NCBI GenBank assembly: GCA_017425765.1
Contig: JAFOXE010000022.1
Coordinates: forward strand, 1 to 8,243
Reading direction: 5' to 3'
DNA from: Paraprevotella sp.
Lineage (GTDB): Bacteria; Bacteroidota; Bacteroidia; Bacteroidales; Bacteroidaceae
DNA length: 8,243 nt
Position 1 is the first letter of the stretch; every line of letters begins with the position of its first letter. Below the pieces are notes generated by a model. That model ran no database searches. It saw only the letters and a program-made list of their open reading frames with translations, and had not been told where the DNA came from. The position numbers were made by a program, and so were the translations under genes. Of the stretch, positions 7,331-8,243 are shown piece after piece.

Positions 7331-7362
7331 GTGTATACACCACCTCCTAATACTTAAAGGAG
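7331..7362. terminator. Small palindromes between convergent genes
   Basis: The 23-base gap between the two convergent stops holds the perfect palindrome GTGTATACAC (7331-7340). It is followed by CTCCT/AGGAG (7344-7348, 7358-7362; 9-base loop), which overlaps the kinase stop. There is no strong T-run, so a terminator role is only possible. Confidence 0.25.
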
Positions 7363-7890
7363 CTACCACCTACAAATTCACGCAACAAGGATGTGGGTGG
7401 AATATCTGCGTCGGCTAAAGGTACAAAATACCGCAAGAACTTACACAAACGATAAGCTTCGGAATACTCCGGTTCGCACTCCGGAACCTGTTCTAATATA
7501 GGAAGTGCTTGAGTACGGATGACGGCCAACTCGAAAAGCAACGCACTATTGAACATTACATCGGCGTTCTCTTGAAAAGGAAATATCCATTTATCTTCAC
7601 CCGCTCGCACGCTCGACCATCGACGAATAGTATCGAGAGCCGAATAACCACGATACTTATAATCCCTAATGATGCGACGCAGCAAACGATTGTCGGTCGT
7701 GGGAATGTAATTATGATCATCAAGAAGAATGGTAGTCAAGGCCGAAGCATATATCTTAAATGTTTTATCGGGCTCTATATAGGGTATCAATGCCGGATTT
7801 AAGGCATGTATTCCCTCTAAAATCAGTACCATGTTATCGCGGAGTCGGAGTTTTTTTCCGCTCATCACACGTTCACCCGTATGCCTTTGT
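7347..7890 (-). pseudogene. Uridine kinase-like nucleoside kinase, C-terminal fragment
   Basis: About 180 C-terminal residues of a phosphoribulokinase/uridine kinase-type protein are present. In Bacteroidetes these are usually ~550-residue proteins with an N-terminal TGS/threonyl-tRNA-synthetase-like part and a C-terminal kinase. The visible part has VLILEGIHAL (about 7829-7800), the strand and loop after the nucleoside-binding region, and RLLRRIIRDYKYRG (about 7688-7647), the Arg-rich lid segment. The stop is TAG at 7349-7347. The P-loop and everything before it are missing. Upstream the frame runs only to a stop at 7922-7920, and the few residues there do not look native. A TTG at 7904 gives a 185-residue frame, but that is not a believable start. 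The gene is therefore cut at the junction near 7872-7905, most likely by a sequence join rather than natural decay, because the remaining frame is intact. Confidence 0.85.
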
Positions 7891-8243
7891 AAAAGCTTCG
7901 TCAAGCTCGTTAAGAAGCATTACATAAAAGTCTGTGGGAAGCTTCTTTGAACATTCGGGACATTCACAATGATTGTTATATCCGTCTGCAAGCCAGAACT
8001 GTAATTCTCTGACTTCGGGATGACTTTTTGCATATTCTGTCGTATATGCTACAACCTTATCTCGCGCCTTTTTATTTGAAAGACAGAAGTTTGTGACCAT
8101 AGGGGTATTGTTGTGAAGCTGACGCTTGCCGTTTTCAAAGGGAAGGATTTCCTTCATTTCTTCGCTGAGTTCAAAGCCGTTTTCAACCTGTGCACCCCAG
8201 TTCTTTACGTTAATTCCGAAAGGCTCACACATAAAGCCGTGAC
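7873..8243 (-). CDS. DUF4838-domain protein, internal fragment
   Basis: The frame enters from beyond the right edge (it is open through 8243) and ends with a TGA at 7875-7873 that lies in or beside the junction. Around 120 residues match my memory of the DUF4838 family, proteins found with polysaccharide-degradation and glycoside hydrolase-like modules. HGFMCEPFGI is at the right end, TNFCLSN in the middle, and FWLADGYNNHCECPEC (7998-7951) is the most diagnostic stretch, with a Cys/His cluster. LLNELDEAFTKA follows, after which family members continue for hundreds of residues that are absent here. Sequence style (many AAG/AAA Lys, GAA/GAG Glu and CTT Leu codons) looks Clostridia/Ruminococcus-like, unlike the rest of the window. 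It is probably foreign to the neighbouring contig. The exact enzymatic role of the family is not established. Confidence 0.78.
   Translation of the reverse strand, partial: HGFMCEPFGINVKNWGAQVENGFELSEEMKEILPFENGKRQLHNNTPMVTNFCLSNKKARDKVVAYTTEYAKSHPEVRELQFWLADGYNNHCECPECSKKLPTDFYVMLLNELDEAFTKAYG

Noticed and set aside
7347..8243. A natural kinase-DUF4838 fusion protein
   Set aside because: The two parts are in different frames, separated by stop codons in both, and each lacks its expected other half.

Overview
The window looks like a chromosomal housekeeping segment of a Bacteroidales bacterium (Prevotella/Bacteroides-like, probably gut or rumen). The support is the long, insert-containing IspG, the KMGKS-type cysteinyl-tRNA synthetase, a DUF5009-type membrane protein, a Bacteroidetes-style nucleoside kinase C-terminus, A-rich leaders without clear Shine-Dalgarno sites, and four promoters with a TAnnTTTG -7 element. 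This assignment is from recognition, not from a search. The last ~360 bases do not fit: they read as part of a DUF4838 protein with Clostridia/Ruminococcus-like sequence.

Layout. Positions 1-456 (+) hold the C-terminal part of a PAP2-like membrane protein cut by the window edge. purE (511-1017) and ispG (1029-2906) follow on the same strand with gaps of 54 and 11 bases, a likely operon joining purine and isoprenoid synthesis. cysS (2952-4442) comes next with its own -7 element and ends at a strong intrinsic terminator (4465-4516). A 504-base gap (4443-4946) carries that terminator, a second stable hairpin (4607-4638) and the promoter of a secreted NlpC/P60 cell-wall hydrolase (4947-5540). That gene converges on a Fur-family regulator (5573-6025, -). 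The regulator is divergent from a ten-helix DUF5009/HGSNAT-like membrane protein (6181-7323, +). The 155 bases between them hold a complete -33/-7 promoter for the regulator and a -7 element for the membrane protein framed by a perfect inverted repeat. Convergent to the latter is the C-terminal part of a uridine kinase-like protein (7347 to about 7890, -).

Near 7872-7905 the kinase loses its N-terminal part, including the P-loop, and the sequence switches to a DUF4838 fragment on the same strand but in another reading frame. Both genes are broken at the same point, which points to a chimeric join (most simply a metagenome assembly artefact) rather than a natural fusion.

I see no convincing new biological system. 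The most useful leads are the join, the inverted repeat on the DUF5009 promoter next to a Fur-family gene, and the second hairpin in the long gap after cysS. No tRNA, rRNA, CRISPR array or insertion sequence was seen.
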